DNA of 64,000 bases from Chloroflexota bacterium (GCA_009837355.1 VXTR01000082.1:1-64000); one strand, 5' to 3'; counted from the stretch's first letter, positions 53,741-61,547 are shown. Notes: a model not told the origin generated them from the sequence alone. Made by a program: numbers and translations.

Positions 53741-53819
53741 GCCCCGGTCGTCTAGCCTGGTCAAGGACGCCACCCTTTCAAGGTGGAGATCATGGGATCG
53801 AAGCCCATCCGGGGTACCA
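53741..53819 (+). tRNA. tRNA-Glu (anticodon TTC)
   Basis: It folds as a full cloverleaf. The acceptor GCCCCGG pairs with CCGGGGT (53809-53815), then discriminator A and an encoded CCA (53817-53819). The anticodon stem is CCACC/GGTGG with loop CTTTCAA, so the anticodon is TTC. The T stem ATGGG/CCCAT is normal but the loop is ATCGAAG, giving A rather than T at position 54. A terminator follows at 53831. Confidence 0.9.
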
Positions 53820-53830
53820 GCAACTCAACG

Positions 53831-53856
53831 GCCCTCCGCCAACGCGGAGGGCTTTA
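53831..53856 (+). terminator. Terminator after tRNA-Glu
   Basis: GCCCTCCGC (53831-53839), loop CAAC, GCGGAGGGC (53844-53852), then TTTAT. A nine-base GC stem with a short T-run. Confidence 0.75.
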
Positions 53857-53922
53857 TGCTATTCTGTCGTCACCGACCTTACGCTGGCGGCCCACACCTT
53901 CTAACATCAGGAGCGAACCGAA

Positions 53923-54114
53923 ATGGCAGGAACCAAAACCGAGCTTACCGTTGACGTCAACGCCGAGCATATCGGCCTCATCAACACCTCTAAAGAGAAG
54001 TACGACATCGCCGACGAGGGCAAGGTCGTCCGCATTATCGTGGACTACCTCATTACCAACCCCGGCATCCACGATACCGTCTTCAAGGACGTCCGCTGCC
54101 TCCGCTGCGAGTAA
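53923..54114 (+). CDS. Small RHH-like protein with C-terminal CxxC
   Basis: 63 residues. A strand-like start (TELTVDVN) and two helices (AEHIGLINTSKEKYDI, EGKVVRIIVDYLI) suggest a ribbon-helix-helix or similar small DNA-binding fold. It ends in RCLRCE, a CxxC pair that could bind metal. AGGAG (53909-53913) ten bases before the ATG supports a real gene. No partner gene is adjacent. Function unknown. Confidence 0.72.
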   Translation: MAGTKTELTVDVNAEHIGLINTSKEKYDIADEGKVVRIIVDYLITNPGIHDTVFKDVRCLRCE

Positions 54115-54135
54115 CCGGACATCGCGCAGCCAACG

Positions 54136-54163
54136 GTAGGGGCGGGCTGGAAACCCGCCCTAC
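54136..54163. terminator. GTAGGGGCG-family hairpin between convergent genes
   Basis: GTAGGG(G)CGGG pairs with CCCGCCCTAC (54154-54163) with a loop CTGGAAA and one bulged G. It resembles 46541-46568 and 40988-41014 and lies between convergent genes. Confidence 0.55.
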
Positions 54164-54165
54164 TG

Positions 54166-54594
54166 CTACTCCGCGGTGTGCTTCACCGCTTCCAGCGCCA
54201 GGTAGTACCCGTACACGCCGAACCCATAGACGCAACCCTTGCTCACCGGCAGCACCGCCGAAACCGTGCCCCGCGCGGTGGGGTTGCTGGCATGCACCTC
54301 AATCACTGGCATGGGCACCTGCTGAATGGCGCCACGCAACGGGCCGGTGCCAGTGGTGTAGCCGGCCGGGTTAATCAGGCAGGCGTCGTACCCCTCTTCC
54401 CAGGCGTCGTACAGCGCGTTGACCACTTCGCCCTCGATATTTGAGTGAACGATTTTCACGTCAACGCCCAGGCTTTCCCCGTAGCCGCGAATCTGCTCGT
54501 TAATTTGGTCCAGCGTGTTCGGGCCGAACGTCTCAACCTGCACCTTCCCGCGCATATTCATGCCGGCGCCCTGAATTACCAGTACCTTCGTCAT
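54166..54594 (-). CDS. AroQ-like (type II dehydroquinase-like) protein, variant active site
   Basis: A 142-residue protein of the type II 3-dehydroquinate dehydratase fold. The scaffold motifs are present: VHSNIEGEVVNALYDA, INPAGYTTGTGPL and IEVHASNPTARG. The N-terminal loop, normally NLNxLGxREPxxYG with catalytic Arg and Tyr, reads GMNMRGKVQVETFG. So Arg appears lost and Tyr is Phe. It may not be a true dehydroquinase. The name AroQ should not be used without activity data. Confidence 0.82.
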   Translation of the reverse strand: MTKVLVIQGAGMNMRGKVQVETFGPNTLDQINEQIRGYGESLGVDVKIVHSNIEGEVVNALYDAWEEGYDACLINPAGYTTGTGPLRGAIQQVPMPVIEVHASNPTARGTVSAVLPVSKGCVYGFGVYGYYLALEAVKHTAE

Positions 54595-54611
54595 CCTTAG
54601 TCTCCTGCATT

Positions 54612-54650
54612 CCCCTCTCCCTCAAGGGAGAAGGCTGGGGTGGGGGTGAA
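54612..54650. repeat. CCCTCTCCC...GGTGGGGGTGA repeat
   Basis: CCCTCTCCCTCAAGGGAGAAGG then a TGGGGTGGGGGTGA tail. Same family as 57884-57921. It lies in the gap between the AroQ-like and protoglobin genes. Confidence 0.7.
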
Positions 54651-54656
54651 TCCTTG

Positions 54657-55295
54657 TCAATGGGCCTCAGGCGAACCGTTGCGCCGGTTGGGGTCGTGAG
54701 TCACGGTCATTCCCGGCTCGATTTCGTTTCCGTCGTCGTCCATCAGCGGCGCATCCGGACGCGGCGGTATCGGCGTTTCGGTTACGTAGCCGGCCAGCAA
54801 CACGTCCAGCTGCAACATCAGCATCTTGTTCCACGCAATCGCCGTCCGCATCGCCGCCGCCGAGTCGTTCATCTCCTCCGCCAGCGTGGAGGCAATCTGC
54901 GTCTGGATGAACGAAATGGTGCCCGTCATAAACCGGGCCGGTACCGAACCGTGTCGCCCGGCCGGCAGCGGCGGATTGCTGTGCACCACGCCCACCGCCA
55001 GCAGGAACACCGGAAACTGGTGGTCAATGCGAAACTCAATGCTGTTCCTCAACCACCGCGCCAGGCTGTGCTTGCGCCGGGTCAGCCGCGTTTCGTTCAC
55101 CTCGCCGTCCCGGGTCAGGAAGTAGCGAGCCGTCGCCGGAAAGGACAAAAAATGCTCATAGACGGCGGCGGCCAGGTCGTCGGCCCGGTCAATCAGCAGA
55201 GGCCCGCTGGCCCTGAGCAACTCCAGGTCATCCTCGGTGAAGCCCACGAAATCAGCCATTTGCTGCATCCGGGCCGGCCAGTCAAAAATCGTCAA
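54657..55295 (-). CDS. Protoglobin-domain heme protein
   Basis: A 212-residue protein of the protoglobin family (the sensor domain of globin-coupled sensors, found alone here). The heme-side segment FLLAVGVVHSNPPLPAGRHGSVPARFM matches the proximal His region of protoglobins. There is no output domain such as GGDEF or MCP, so it is a single-domain form, likely binding O2, NO or CO. The start is TTG 55295 with a GAGGG-like site upstream. Confidence 0.82.
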   Translation of the reverse strand: MTIFDWPARMQQMADFVGFTEDDLELLRASGPLLIDRADDLAAAVYEHFLSFPATARYFLTRDGEVNETRLTRRKHSLARWLRNSIEFRIDHQFPVFLLAVGVVHSNPPLPAGRHGSVPARFMTGTISFIQTQIASTLAEEMNDSAAAMRTAIAWNKMLMLQLDVLLAGYVTETPIPPRPDAPLMDDDGNEIEPGMTVTHDPNRRNGSPEAH

Positions 55296-55376
55296 GGGAC
55301 ACCCTCGTTGTGGCAGAGTGATTACGCCCTGACTATACCGCCCCGGCAGTAGCGCCGCAAGCCGATTTCCTCTCCC

Positions 55377-56261
55377 CTAGTCGCCGCCCCCGCGCTCCGC
55401 CCGCAAAAACTGCTCCAGCTCCATTACCAACTCGGCCGGGTTGGGCATTTCCTTGCTTTCGCTGGTCGCGTCGTAGCGCTCCTCCAGCGTGGTAATGTAC
55501 TTGCCCAACTGTTCGTCCTCGGCGATTACCTTTTCCACCTCATGGTCGAAGGTGTCGGCCATGCTGTACAACTTGGCCAGGTCTATCGGCAGGCCCAACA
55601 TATCCGACAGGCAGCGTGCCAACCCCAGGCTCACGCGGAAGTTGGGAGTGGCGTGCAGATAGTGCGCCACGTGCCCCCACAACGACGTATAGCTGATGCC
55701 ACGGGCCGCCAATGATTCGGATATTGGCAGCGTGATTCCCGAAGGCCCCTGGTAGTTCGAAGACCGCACGTTCCCCAGGTCAAAACCGGCCTGAACCTTG
55801 TGGTTGGTTGACGTACCCGTGAACCTTACGGACCTGGTATGCGGTACGGCGTCCAGCAGTGCGCCGATGTGCACCATCGATTTCACGCCGCAGCGCAGCG
55901 CCACTTCAGCCACCAGCGATGAAAAGGTGCGCCAGCGCAGATGCGGTTCCGTGCCCAGGTAAAAAATCGCCGGCGGAGCCGTTTCACTCCCCGGCCAGTG
56001 GTAAAACTCGTTGACTGGCCACTGGAGATGTCGCTTGCCGTCCTTGCTACGAGTGGAGCGCGGTCTCTCCTGGGCGAAGTTAAAAAACTCTTCGGGATCG
56101 ATTTCGGCGAACTTGACTGCGCTGAACGTGGTCAGCAGATAGTTCAGCGTGGCGGTTGCCGCGTCTCCGGCGTCTGGCCAGCCGCGGAAAGCCACCACCA
56201 TTCGCTCCACCGGCTGCTCCGGGAAATCTCCTACTATTAGGTAGTCGTCAAATTCGGGCAT
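55377..56261 (-). CDS. PAC2 family protein
   Basis: A 294-residue PAC2-domain protein (proteasome assembly chaperone-like, ATP-grasp neighbour family). VVAFRGWPDAGDAATATLNYL is the N-terminal signature and IHIGALLDAVPHTR-type segments follow. It is common near actinobacterial and Chloroflexota proteasome-like loci, but no proteasome genes are here. ATG 56261 is chosen over 56354 because the extension has no family match. It follows crcB by 89 bases. Confidence 0.85.
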   Translation of the reverse strand: MPEFDDYLIVGDFPEQPVERMVVAFRGWPDAGDAATATLNYLLTTFSAVKFAEIDPEEFFNFAQERPRSTRSKDGKRHLQWPVNEFYHWPGSETAPPAIFYLGTEPHLRWRTFSSLVAEVALRCGVKSMVHIGALLDAVPHTRSVRFTGTSTNHKVQAGFDLGNVRSSNYQGPSGITLPISESLAARGISYTSLWGHVAHYLHATPNFRVSLGLARCLSDMLGLPIDLAKLYSMADTFDHEVEKVIAEDEQLGKYITTLEERYDATSESKEMPNPAELVMELEQFLRAERGGGD

Positions 56262-56350
56262 TGTCGTTATCCACTGCCGATTACGGCGTGATTGGGGTGA
56301 ACATAACGCACGGCATTCTATCACCGTGTCCGGACGCTCGCAACGGAGCG

Positions 56351-56725
56351 TCAAACCGCCGCTCGCGCCGTCAGCACGCCCAGCCAGGCTGCCGCCAAGC
56401 CGATAACCAAGTTGGCGGCCAATGATACGCCGGCACGCCAGTACTCCCCGCCCGACAGCAACCGTACCCCGTCGTATGCCAAGGTAGAGAACGTCGTGAA
56501 TCCGCCCAGCAATCCAACGGTGGCCATCACCCGCAGCTCGGTGGGCAATCCGCTGCGTTCTATAAACGCGGTCGCTAGGAACCCTAGCGCAAAGGAACCG
56601 GCCACGTTCACCGCCAGCGTGCCCGCCACGGTGTCCGCGCCCAAATATTGCGCCGCCAACCGGTTCACGCCGTAGCGCAGCACCGAACCGATGGCGCCTC
56701 CCAGAGCAACCAGCAGCCAGACCAT
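56351..56725 (-). CDS. crcB: Fluoride channel CrcB (Fluc)
   Basis: A 124-residue Fluc-type fluoride exporter with four helices. GGAIGSVLRYGVNRL, NVAGSFALGF and GGFTTFSTLAYD are the conserved pore motifs. It works as an antiparallel dimer; one gene with dual topology is enough for the homodimer type. The ATG directly follows the TAG of the amine oxidase gene, so the two are coupled. I saw no fluoride riboswitch before the operon. Confidence 0.94.
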   Translation of the reverse strand: MVWLLVALGGAIGSVLRYGVNRLAAQYLGADTVAGTLAVNVAGSFALGFLATAFIERSGLPTELRVMATVGLLGGFTTFSTLAYDGVRLLSGGEYWRAGVSLAANLVIGLAAAWLGVLTARAAV

Positions 56726-57868
56726 CTATCCTGCCGCGCCGTCAAACCGGGAGAGTCGGAACAGCCCGATGTCGTGCTCCGTTGACCCATGCTCCGCCAG
56801 GTCGGCCATTATCTCGCCCACGACACTGCAGAACTTGAACCCGTGCCCGGAAAACCCCGCGGCCACCGACACCTGCGGATGCCCCGCCAGCGTGTCGATG
56901 ATGAAATGCTCGTCCGGCGTGTTGGTGAACATGCACGTTTTCAGCGCCAGCATCGGCCCAGCAGCCTCCGGGAAGTACCGTTCCGTGAACTGACGCAACG
57001 CCGCCTCGTCCCGCGCGTTCGGCTCCCGGTCCATCGTGTCCGGGTCAACCTGCTCGCGGAAATGGTTGAACATCCCCAGCTTGAAACCCGGTATGCCATA
57101 GGACGGGAACCCGTAGAACCGCCCCTCCTCAACCTCCATCCCGAACACCGGGAACGTCTCCGGCTTGAACAGCTCCGGACGGTACGGCGCAAACCAGCCC
57201 AGTACCTGCCGCTCCGGTACGGCGTGTTCCGCCACCGCCGGCGCAACCTTGCCGGCCCACGCGCCGGCGGTAACCACCAGCCGACGCGCCGTGTAGATAT
57301 CCTTGTCGGTGGTTACAATCACGCCGCCGCCGGCCGTCGGCTGCCAATCCACCGCCGCCTCGCGTCCATGCACCTCCGCGCCCATTTCCAGCGCTCCCGC
57401 CACGTGCGACACGATGCACCGTTCCGACAGCACGAATCCGCCCTGCTGCTCGTACAGCATCTCCGCGTCTTCCGGCAGCTGGTAGCCCGGCCATTCCCGG
57501 TTCACCTCCGGCCCGCTCAGCATCCGGTAGGGCAGGTGATGCTCCCGCACCGTCGCCAGCGAACCCTCCAACAGCTTGTTCGCGCCCACTCCACCGCGCA
57601 CGCACCCGGTGGTAACCAGCAGCTTCTCCCCGGCTACATTCTCCAGTTGATGCCAAAGCTCAAAGGCCCGGTACAAAAGCGGCACATACGAAGGGTCCTC
57701 ATGGTAAGCCAGCCGTATCATCCGGCTCACCCCGTGGGACGACCCCATCTCGTTGGGAATGTCGTACTGCTCCAACCCCAGCACGCGCCACCCCCGCCGC
57801 GCCAGGTGATACACCGCAGCGCTGCCCATGCCCCCAACCCCAATAACAATAGCGTCAAACTCTCTCAT
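56726..57868 (-). CDS. FAD-dependent N-methyl amino acid oxidase (SolA/sarcosine oxidase-like)
   Basis: A 380-residue monomeric sarcosine oxidase family enzyme. It oxidises secondary amines such as sarcosine or N-methyltryptophan to give H2O2, an aldehyde and an amine. The FAD-binding IVIGVGGMGSAAVYHLARRG is at the N-terminus and GSSHGVSRMIRLAYHED follows. The Cys for covalent FAD attachment is in LKTCMFTNTPDEHF. It is upstream of crcB and PAC2 in one run. Confidence 0.92.
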   Translation of the reverse strand: MREFDAIVIGVGGMGSAAVYHLARRGWRVLGLEQYDIPNEMGSSHGVSRMIRLAYHEDPSYVPLLYRAFELWHQLENVAGEKLLVTTGCVRGGVGANKLLEGSLATVREHHLPYRMLSGPEVNREWPGYQLPEDAEMLYEQQGGFVLSERCIVSHVAGALEMGAEVHGREAAVDWQPTAGGGVIVTTDKDIYTARRLVVTAGAWAGKVAPAVAEHAVPERQVLGWFAPYRPELFKPETFPVFGMEVEEGRFYGFPSYGIPGFKLGMFNHFREQVDPDTMDREPNARDEAALRQFTERYFPEAAGPMLALKTCMFTNTPDEHFIIDTLAGHPQVSVAAGFSGHGFKFCSVVGEIMADLAEHGSTEHDIGLFRLSRFDGAAG

Positions 57869-57883
57869 TAGACCTTTCCTTCT

Positions 57884-57921
57884 CCCCTCTCCCTCGATGG
57901 GAGAGGGTCAGGGTGAGGGTG
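57884..57921. repeat. CCCTCTCCC...GGGAGAGGG repeat
   Basis: Perfect nine-base arms CCCTCTCCC (57885-57893) and GGGAGAGGG (57899-57907), loop TCGAT, followed by TCAGGGTGAGGGTGA. A second copy is at 54612-54650. Confidence 0.8.
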
Positions 57922-57927
57922 AAAAAT

Positions 57928-58845
57928 CTACCCCCGCGGCAGCGGTGCCCCCGGCGTCGTCATTCGCAGCGAGTACACCGATGTCCGCGCTGTGAACAGC
58001 ATCGTCCTGAAGTCCGGCCCGCCGAAAGCGCAGTTCGCCGGTATCTCCGGCACCCGGATGATACCCAGATGCTCCCCGTCCGGCGCAAACACCCACACGC
58101 CGCCCGAGCCGGTGCAATACACCCGACCCTCGGCGTCCACCTTCATCCCGTCGGGCACCCCGTCCTCGGCCGACGCCATGCTCCCGAACACCCGGCTGTT
58201 GCTCAGTGACCCGTCGGACGCCACGTCGTAGGCCCGGATGTACTGGTTCTGCTTGACCTCGCCGCCCCAATACTGGTCGGCCGGTTCCCCCAACGCCCGC
58301 GTGTTGGACACGTACAGCACCGACTCGTCCGGCGAGAACGCAATCCCGTTGGGATAGTCAATGTCGGTAGCCTCAGCCGTAACCGTTCCATCGGGCAGGA
58401 TGCGCTGAACCAGCCCGGCAAACTCGATTTCCTGCTCCTCCGGCGGAACGCGCCCGCTTGGATTGGTGAAATAGATGCTGCCGTCGCTGCGGCAGATAAT
58501 ATCGTTGGGCCGATGCAGCCGCTTGCCGTCCCACCGGTCGGCCATCAGCGTGATGCTGCCGTCGTGCTCCATCCGGGTAATCCGGCGGTTGTCCCCCTCG
58601 CACATCAGCAGCCGACCCTGTAGGTCAAAGGTCATCCCGTTGGTGCCGCCGCTGGGCTCGCGGATGATATCCGGCGTTCCCCCGGCCGGAGACATCCGGT
58701 GTATCACCGGCGGCTCCCGCCGCAGGTCAACAAACAGCCAGTACCCATCCGGATGCCAAAGCGGCCCCTCGGTGAATACAAAATCCGTAGCCAACTGCTG
58801 CGCCTCTTGTCCCGATTCAACAATCCCTGCCAGGTATTCAGTCAT
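57928..58845 (-). CDS. SMP-30/gluconolactonase family protein
   Basis: A 305-residue six-bladed propeller of the SMP-30 lactonase family. The metal ligands can be traced in FTEGPLWHPDGYWLF (Glu), NGIAFSPDESVLYVSNT (Asn) and DGMKVDAEGRVYCTG (Asp). AGGAGA lies before the ATG. It would hydrolyse a sugar lactone. It lies 15 bases from the downstream end of the aminotransferase, in a run of metabolic genes. Confidence 0.92.
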   Translation of the reverse strand: MTEYLAGIVESGQEAQQLATDFVFTEGPLWHPDGYWLFVDLRREPPVIHRMSPAGGTPDIIREPSGGTNGMTFDLQGRLLMCEGDNRRITRMEHDGSITLMADRWDGKRLHRPNDIICRSDGSIYFTNPSGRVPPEEQEIEFAGLVQRILPDGTVTAEATDIDYPNGIAFSPDESVLYVSNTRALGEPADQYWGGEVKQNQYIRAYDVASDGSLSNSRVFGSMASAEDGVPDGMKVDAEGRVYCTGSGGVWVFAPDGEHLGIIRVPEIPANCAFGGPDFRTMLFTARTSVYSLRMTTPGAPLPRG

Positions 58846-58860
58846 GATGATCTCCTTTTG

Positions 58861-59772
58861 TTATCCCAGGTGCGCCAAATACTGCTCCGCAAAGTCCATC
58901 CCCACCAAATCGCTGAACGCCGTCATCAGCCGATGCGTCACCGGCCCCGGCACCTTGCCGTCCGCCACCGGCGACCCGTTCACTCCCGACACTGGACAGA
59001 TGCACAGGCTGGTCGAGGTCAAAAACGCCTCGTCCGCTGTGTACGCGTCGTACAAGTCAATGTCGCACTCCATCGTAGGTATCCCCAACCCCTGCGCCAA
59101 TTCCAGCGTCTGGTTCCGCGTTACGCCTTCCAGCACGTACTGCGACTTGGGCGTCATCGCCACGCCGTCCTTCACCAGGAACACATTGCTGCCGCGCCCC
59201 TCGGTCAGGTTGCCGAACTCGTCCAACAGGATGGCCCAGGCGTCCGGGTCTTCGCCGTGCGCCTCCAGCTCCCCCATGATGAGGTTCAGGTAATTGTGCG
59301 TCTTGGCCCGCGGACTTAAAAACCGCGGCGGCACCCGCGGCACCGACGGCGTGCTGATGCGCGCCCCGTCCCGGTACAAAGCCGCCCGCGCCGCAAAGGG
59401 TATGGCGTGGCTCTCAATGATGACGGTCGGCGTGATTCCACCCTGTCGGTTCGGCGCTTCCACGCCCCGGCTGATGCGCTGCATCACCCACATATCCTGC
59501 CCCGCCGGCAGCAGTGGATGGTTATGCGCCACCACCGCCTCCGTAATCTCGGCCATCTCCGCCTTGCTCATCCCCACGTCTATCCGCAGGTAGCGCAGCG
59601 AGTTGTACAGCCGGTCGATGTGCCGGTCCAGCCGGAATGTCTTGCCGCCGAAGGTTCGCGTCGCGTCAAACACCGCGTCGCCGTACAGAAACCCACGGTC
59701 GTAAATGGAAATCCCCACCTGGCTCGCCGGCTTCATCTCCCCGTTGTGATAAACCACCATTTCCTCTGCCAT
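58861..59772 (-). CDS. ilvE: Class IV aminotransferase (IlvE-like)
   Basis: A 303-residue PLP enzyme of the branched-chain or D-amino acid aminotransferase fold. YDRGFLYGDAVFDATRTF and RLDRHIDRLYNSL are typical N-terminal motifs. The PLP Lys lies in SPRAKTHNYLNLIMG, and LLDEFGNLTEGRGSNVFLV is the cofactor pocket. The substrate could be branched-chain, 4-amino-4-deoxychorismate or D-amino acids, so the IlvE symbol is provisional. Confidence 0.88.
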   Translation of the reverse strand: MAEEMVVYHNGEMKPASQVGISIYDRGFLYGDAVFDATRTFGGKTFRLDRHIDRLYNSLRYLRIDVGMSKAEMAEITEAVVAHNHPLLPAGQDMWVMQRISRGVEAPNRQGGITPTVIIESHAIPFAARAALYRDGARISTPSVPRVPPRFLSPRAKTHNYLNLIMGELEAHGEDPDAWAILLDEFGNLTEGRGSNVFLVKDGVAMTPKSQYVLEGVTRNQTLELAQGLGIPTMECDIDLYDAYTADEAFLTSTSLCICPVSGVNGSPVADGKVPGPVTHRLMTAFSDLVGMDFAEQYLAHLG

Positions 59773-59797
59773 CGCTGTAACCTCGATAAACCAGTTT

Positions 59798-59824
59798 CGT
59801 CATTCCGGCGGAAGCCGGAATCTA
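59798..59824. repeat. Intergenic palindrome, CGTCATTCC family, variant
   Basis: As at 2540-2566 but with GGCGGAAGCC in the loop and ending AATCTA. It lies in the 71-base gap between the aminotransferase and the dehydrogenase gene. Confidence 0.8.
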
Positions 59825-59843
59825 TCGCAGGGCAAGACTCGAC

Positions 59844-60743
59844 CTACTCCGCGTCAACCCGCCGTACCTGGAACCCGGCCTGTTCTTCCATCGGCAGCAC
59901 AATCGCCGCGCCGTCCATGTCGCCCAGTCCCTGTTCCGTAGCTTCGTAGAATAGCCGGTAGGCCAGATCGCCCCCCGGTATCGGCGTCTCCAAATCCCGC
60001 GCCATCTCCTGAATTAGCCCCAGGTCTTTCAGAAAGACGCGCAGTTGCGTCCTCACGCCCTCAAAATCCCGGTCCAGCATCGCCGGCGCGTTCCTTCCCA
60101 GGATGAAGCTCTGACCCCAACCCGAGTTGACCAGCTCAAACACCAGCGCCGGATCCGCCCCCGACTTCGCCGCCAGCAACATCGCCTCTGCTGCCGCCAC
60201 CTTGTGCACCCCCACCAGCAGCTGATTCACCAGCTTGGCCGCCGTGCCGGAGCCGGTCGGTCCCACGTGCCGCACCACCGCGCCCATCACGTCAAAGGCC
60301 GACGCCACCCGTTGGTACGCTTCCGTCGGGCCGCCCACCATGATGGTCAGCGTGCCGTCCGTCGCCCGCTCCGTGCCTCCGCTGATTGGCGCGTCCAGGA
60401 ACATCGCGCCCCGTTCCTCGGCAGCGGCGGCGCACGCTTTCGACGTTGCCGTCCCCACCGTGCTGTGGTCAACGATAACCTGACCCGGCCGGGCCTTGGG
60501 CAGCGCCTCCTCCAGCACCACCTGTTCGCACGTCGCCACGTCCGGCAAACACGCCAGCACCACGTCGCACTGCTCCATTATCTCGGCGGTGGACGCGGCG
60601 GCAGTGGCTCCGGCGTCGGCTATCTGCCGCACCTTCTCCTGGCTGCGGTTATGCACTGTCAGGTCGTATCCGGCCCGCAGCAGGTTGTACGACATGGGCA
60701 GGCCCATGCGCCCCAACCCGATAAAGCCAATCTTCTCGCTCAA
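59844..60743 (-). CDS. NAD-dependent beta-hydroxyacid dehydrogenase
   Basis: A 299-residue member of the 3-hydroxyisobutyrate dehydrogenase / tartronate semialdehyde reductase family. GFIGLGRMGLPMSYNLLRAGYDL is the dinucleotide fold, DAPISGGTERATDGTLTIMVGG is the substrate loop, and the catalytic Lys is in GSGTAAKLVNQLL. The start is TTG 60743 with GAGGAG upstream. It lies 12 bases from the PhnD-like gene. The substrate is unsettled. Confidence 0.92.
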   Translation of the reverse strand: MSEKIGFIGLGRMGLPMSYNLLRAGYDLTVHNRSQEKVRQIADAGATAAASTAEIMEQCDVVLACLPDVATCEQVVLEEALPKARPGQVIVDHSTVGTATSKACAAAAEERGAMFLDAPISGGTERATDGTLTIMVGGPTEAYQRVASAFDVMGAVVRHVGPTGSGTAAKLVNQLLVGVHKVAAAEAMLLAAKSGADPALVFELVNSGWGQSFILGRNAPAMLDRDFEGVRTQLRVFLKDLGLIQEMARDLETPIPGGDLAYRLFYEATEQGLGDMDGAAIVLPMEEQAGFQVRRVDAE

Positions 60744-60755
60744 TCCGTCAACTCC

Positions 60756-61547
60756 TCAGATAAGCCCTTCCGCCAGTGCCGCCGCTTCCACCAACTCCCA
60801 ACCGTCCTGGATGCCGGCGATCAGCCGCTCGCACGCCTCCGCCTCCAGCACCGCCCGCCCGGCCTCGTTGCCGTCGTCCACCGACACCAACGCCGCCGTC
60901 ACCCGCCCGGCCTCGTCGGCGTCCAGCTCGGGCCGCGCCGTGAAGCAGCAATGGCTGTACCCCGGGCTTGTCCAGAACACCCGCAACTGCCCGACGTCAA
61001 CACCGTGCTTGTCCGCCAGCGATTCCATCGCCCGCGCGCTGATGGCTCCGGCGTCGTAGGACTTATCCAACACCTGCAACGCCACGTCCACCTGGTCGTC
61101 GCCATGCTGCCGTGCGCGCTGGTCGTAAAAGTCGGCGGCGGCCAGCGACTGCGACGGACTAATACCCATGTCTTTCAGGAAATACACCGGTAGCAGCCCT
61201 GCCTCCACCGAGTTGCGCGCTCCGAAGGCGAACCGCGCCCCCACCAGGTCCTCCACCGTGTCTATCGCCGAATCCGCCCGCGTGATGAACCGGGTGGTGA
61301 ATCCTGCGTCAACGTCCCGCATTACCAATACCGGTGCGCCCTCCGGCAGTGCCCGCCGCATCTTCACGTGCGATAGCGGCCCGTTCCACGCCAGGTTGAT
61401 TTCTCCCCGCACGAACGCCTCTACCATCGCGTCGTAACCGGAATAAAGCACCCAGTCGTATTCAATCCCGCTCCTGCTGAAGACGGTTTCCAGCGCCTGG
61501 CACAACCGCAGATGCGCCGGCGAACCCGTCGCCCCTAACCGAATCAT
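60756..61547 (-). CDS. PhnD-like substrate-binding fold protein lacking a signal peptide
   Basis: A 263-residue protein of the phosphonate-type substrate-binding fold (PhnD/SsuA-like). It has LGATGSPAHLRLCQALETVF and DLVGARFAFGARNSVEAGLLPVYFLKDMGI, then a phosphonate-like TSPGYSHCCF. There is no signal peptide or lipobox; the protein begins at the mature fold. It may act inside the cell as a sensor or enzyme subunit, or the signal is missing. No ABC permease is adjacent. Confidence 0.8.
   Translation of the reverse strand: MIRLGATGSPAHLRLCQALETVFSRSGIEYDWVLYSGYDAMVEAFVRGEINLAWNGPLSHVKMRRALPEGAPVLVMRDVDAGFTTRFITRADSAIDTVEDLVGARFAFGARNSVEAGLLPVYFLKDMGISPSQSLAAADFYDQRARQHGDDQVDVALQVLDKSYDAGAISARAMESLADKHGVDVGQLRVFWTSPGYSHCCFTARPELDADEAGRVTAALVSVDDGNEAGRAVLEAEACERLIAGIQDGWELVEAAALAEGLI

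Noticed and set aside
53741-53819. tRNA considered as a phage integration site
   Set aside because: No integrase gene or repeated tRNA 3' end was seen in the window.
57869-57927. Fluoride riboswitch before the solA-like/crcB operon
   Set aside because: The gap is only a repeat hairpin. No conserved fluoride riboswitch pattern could be seen.
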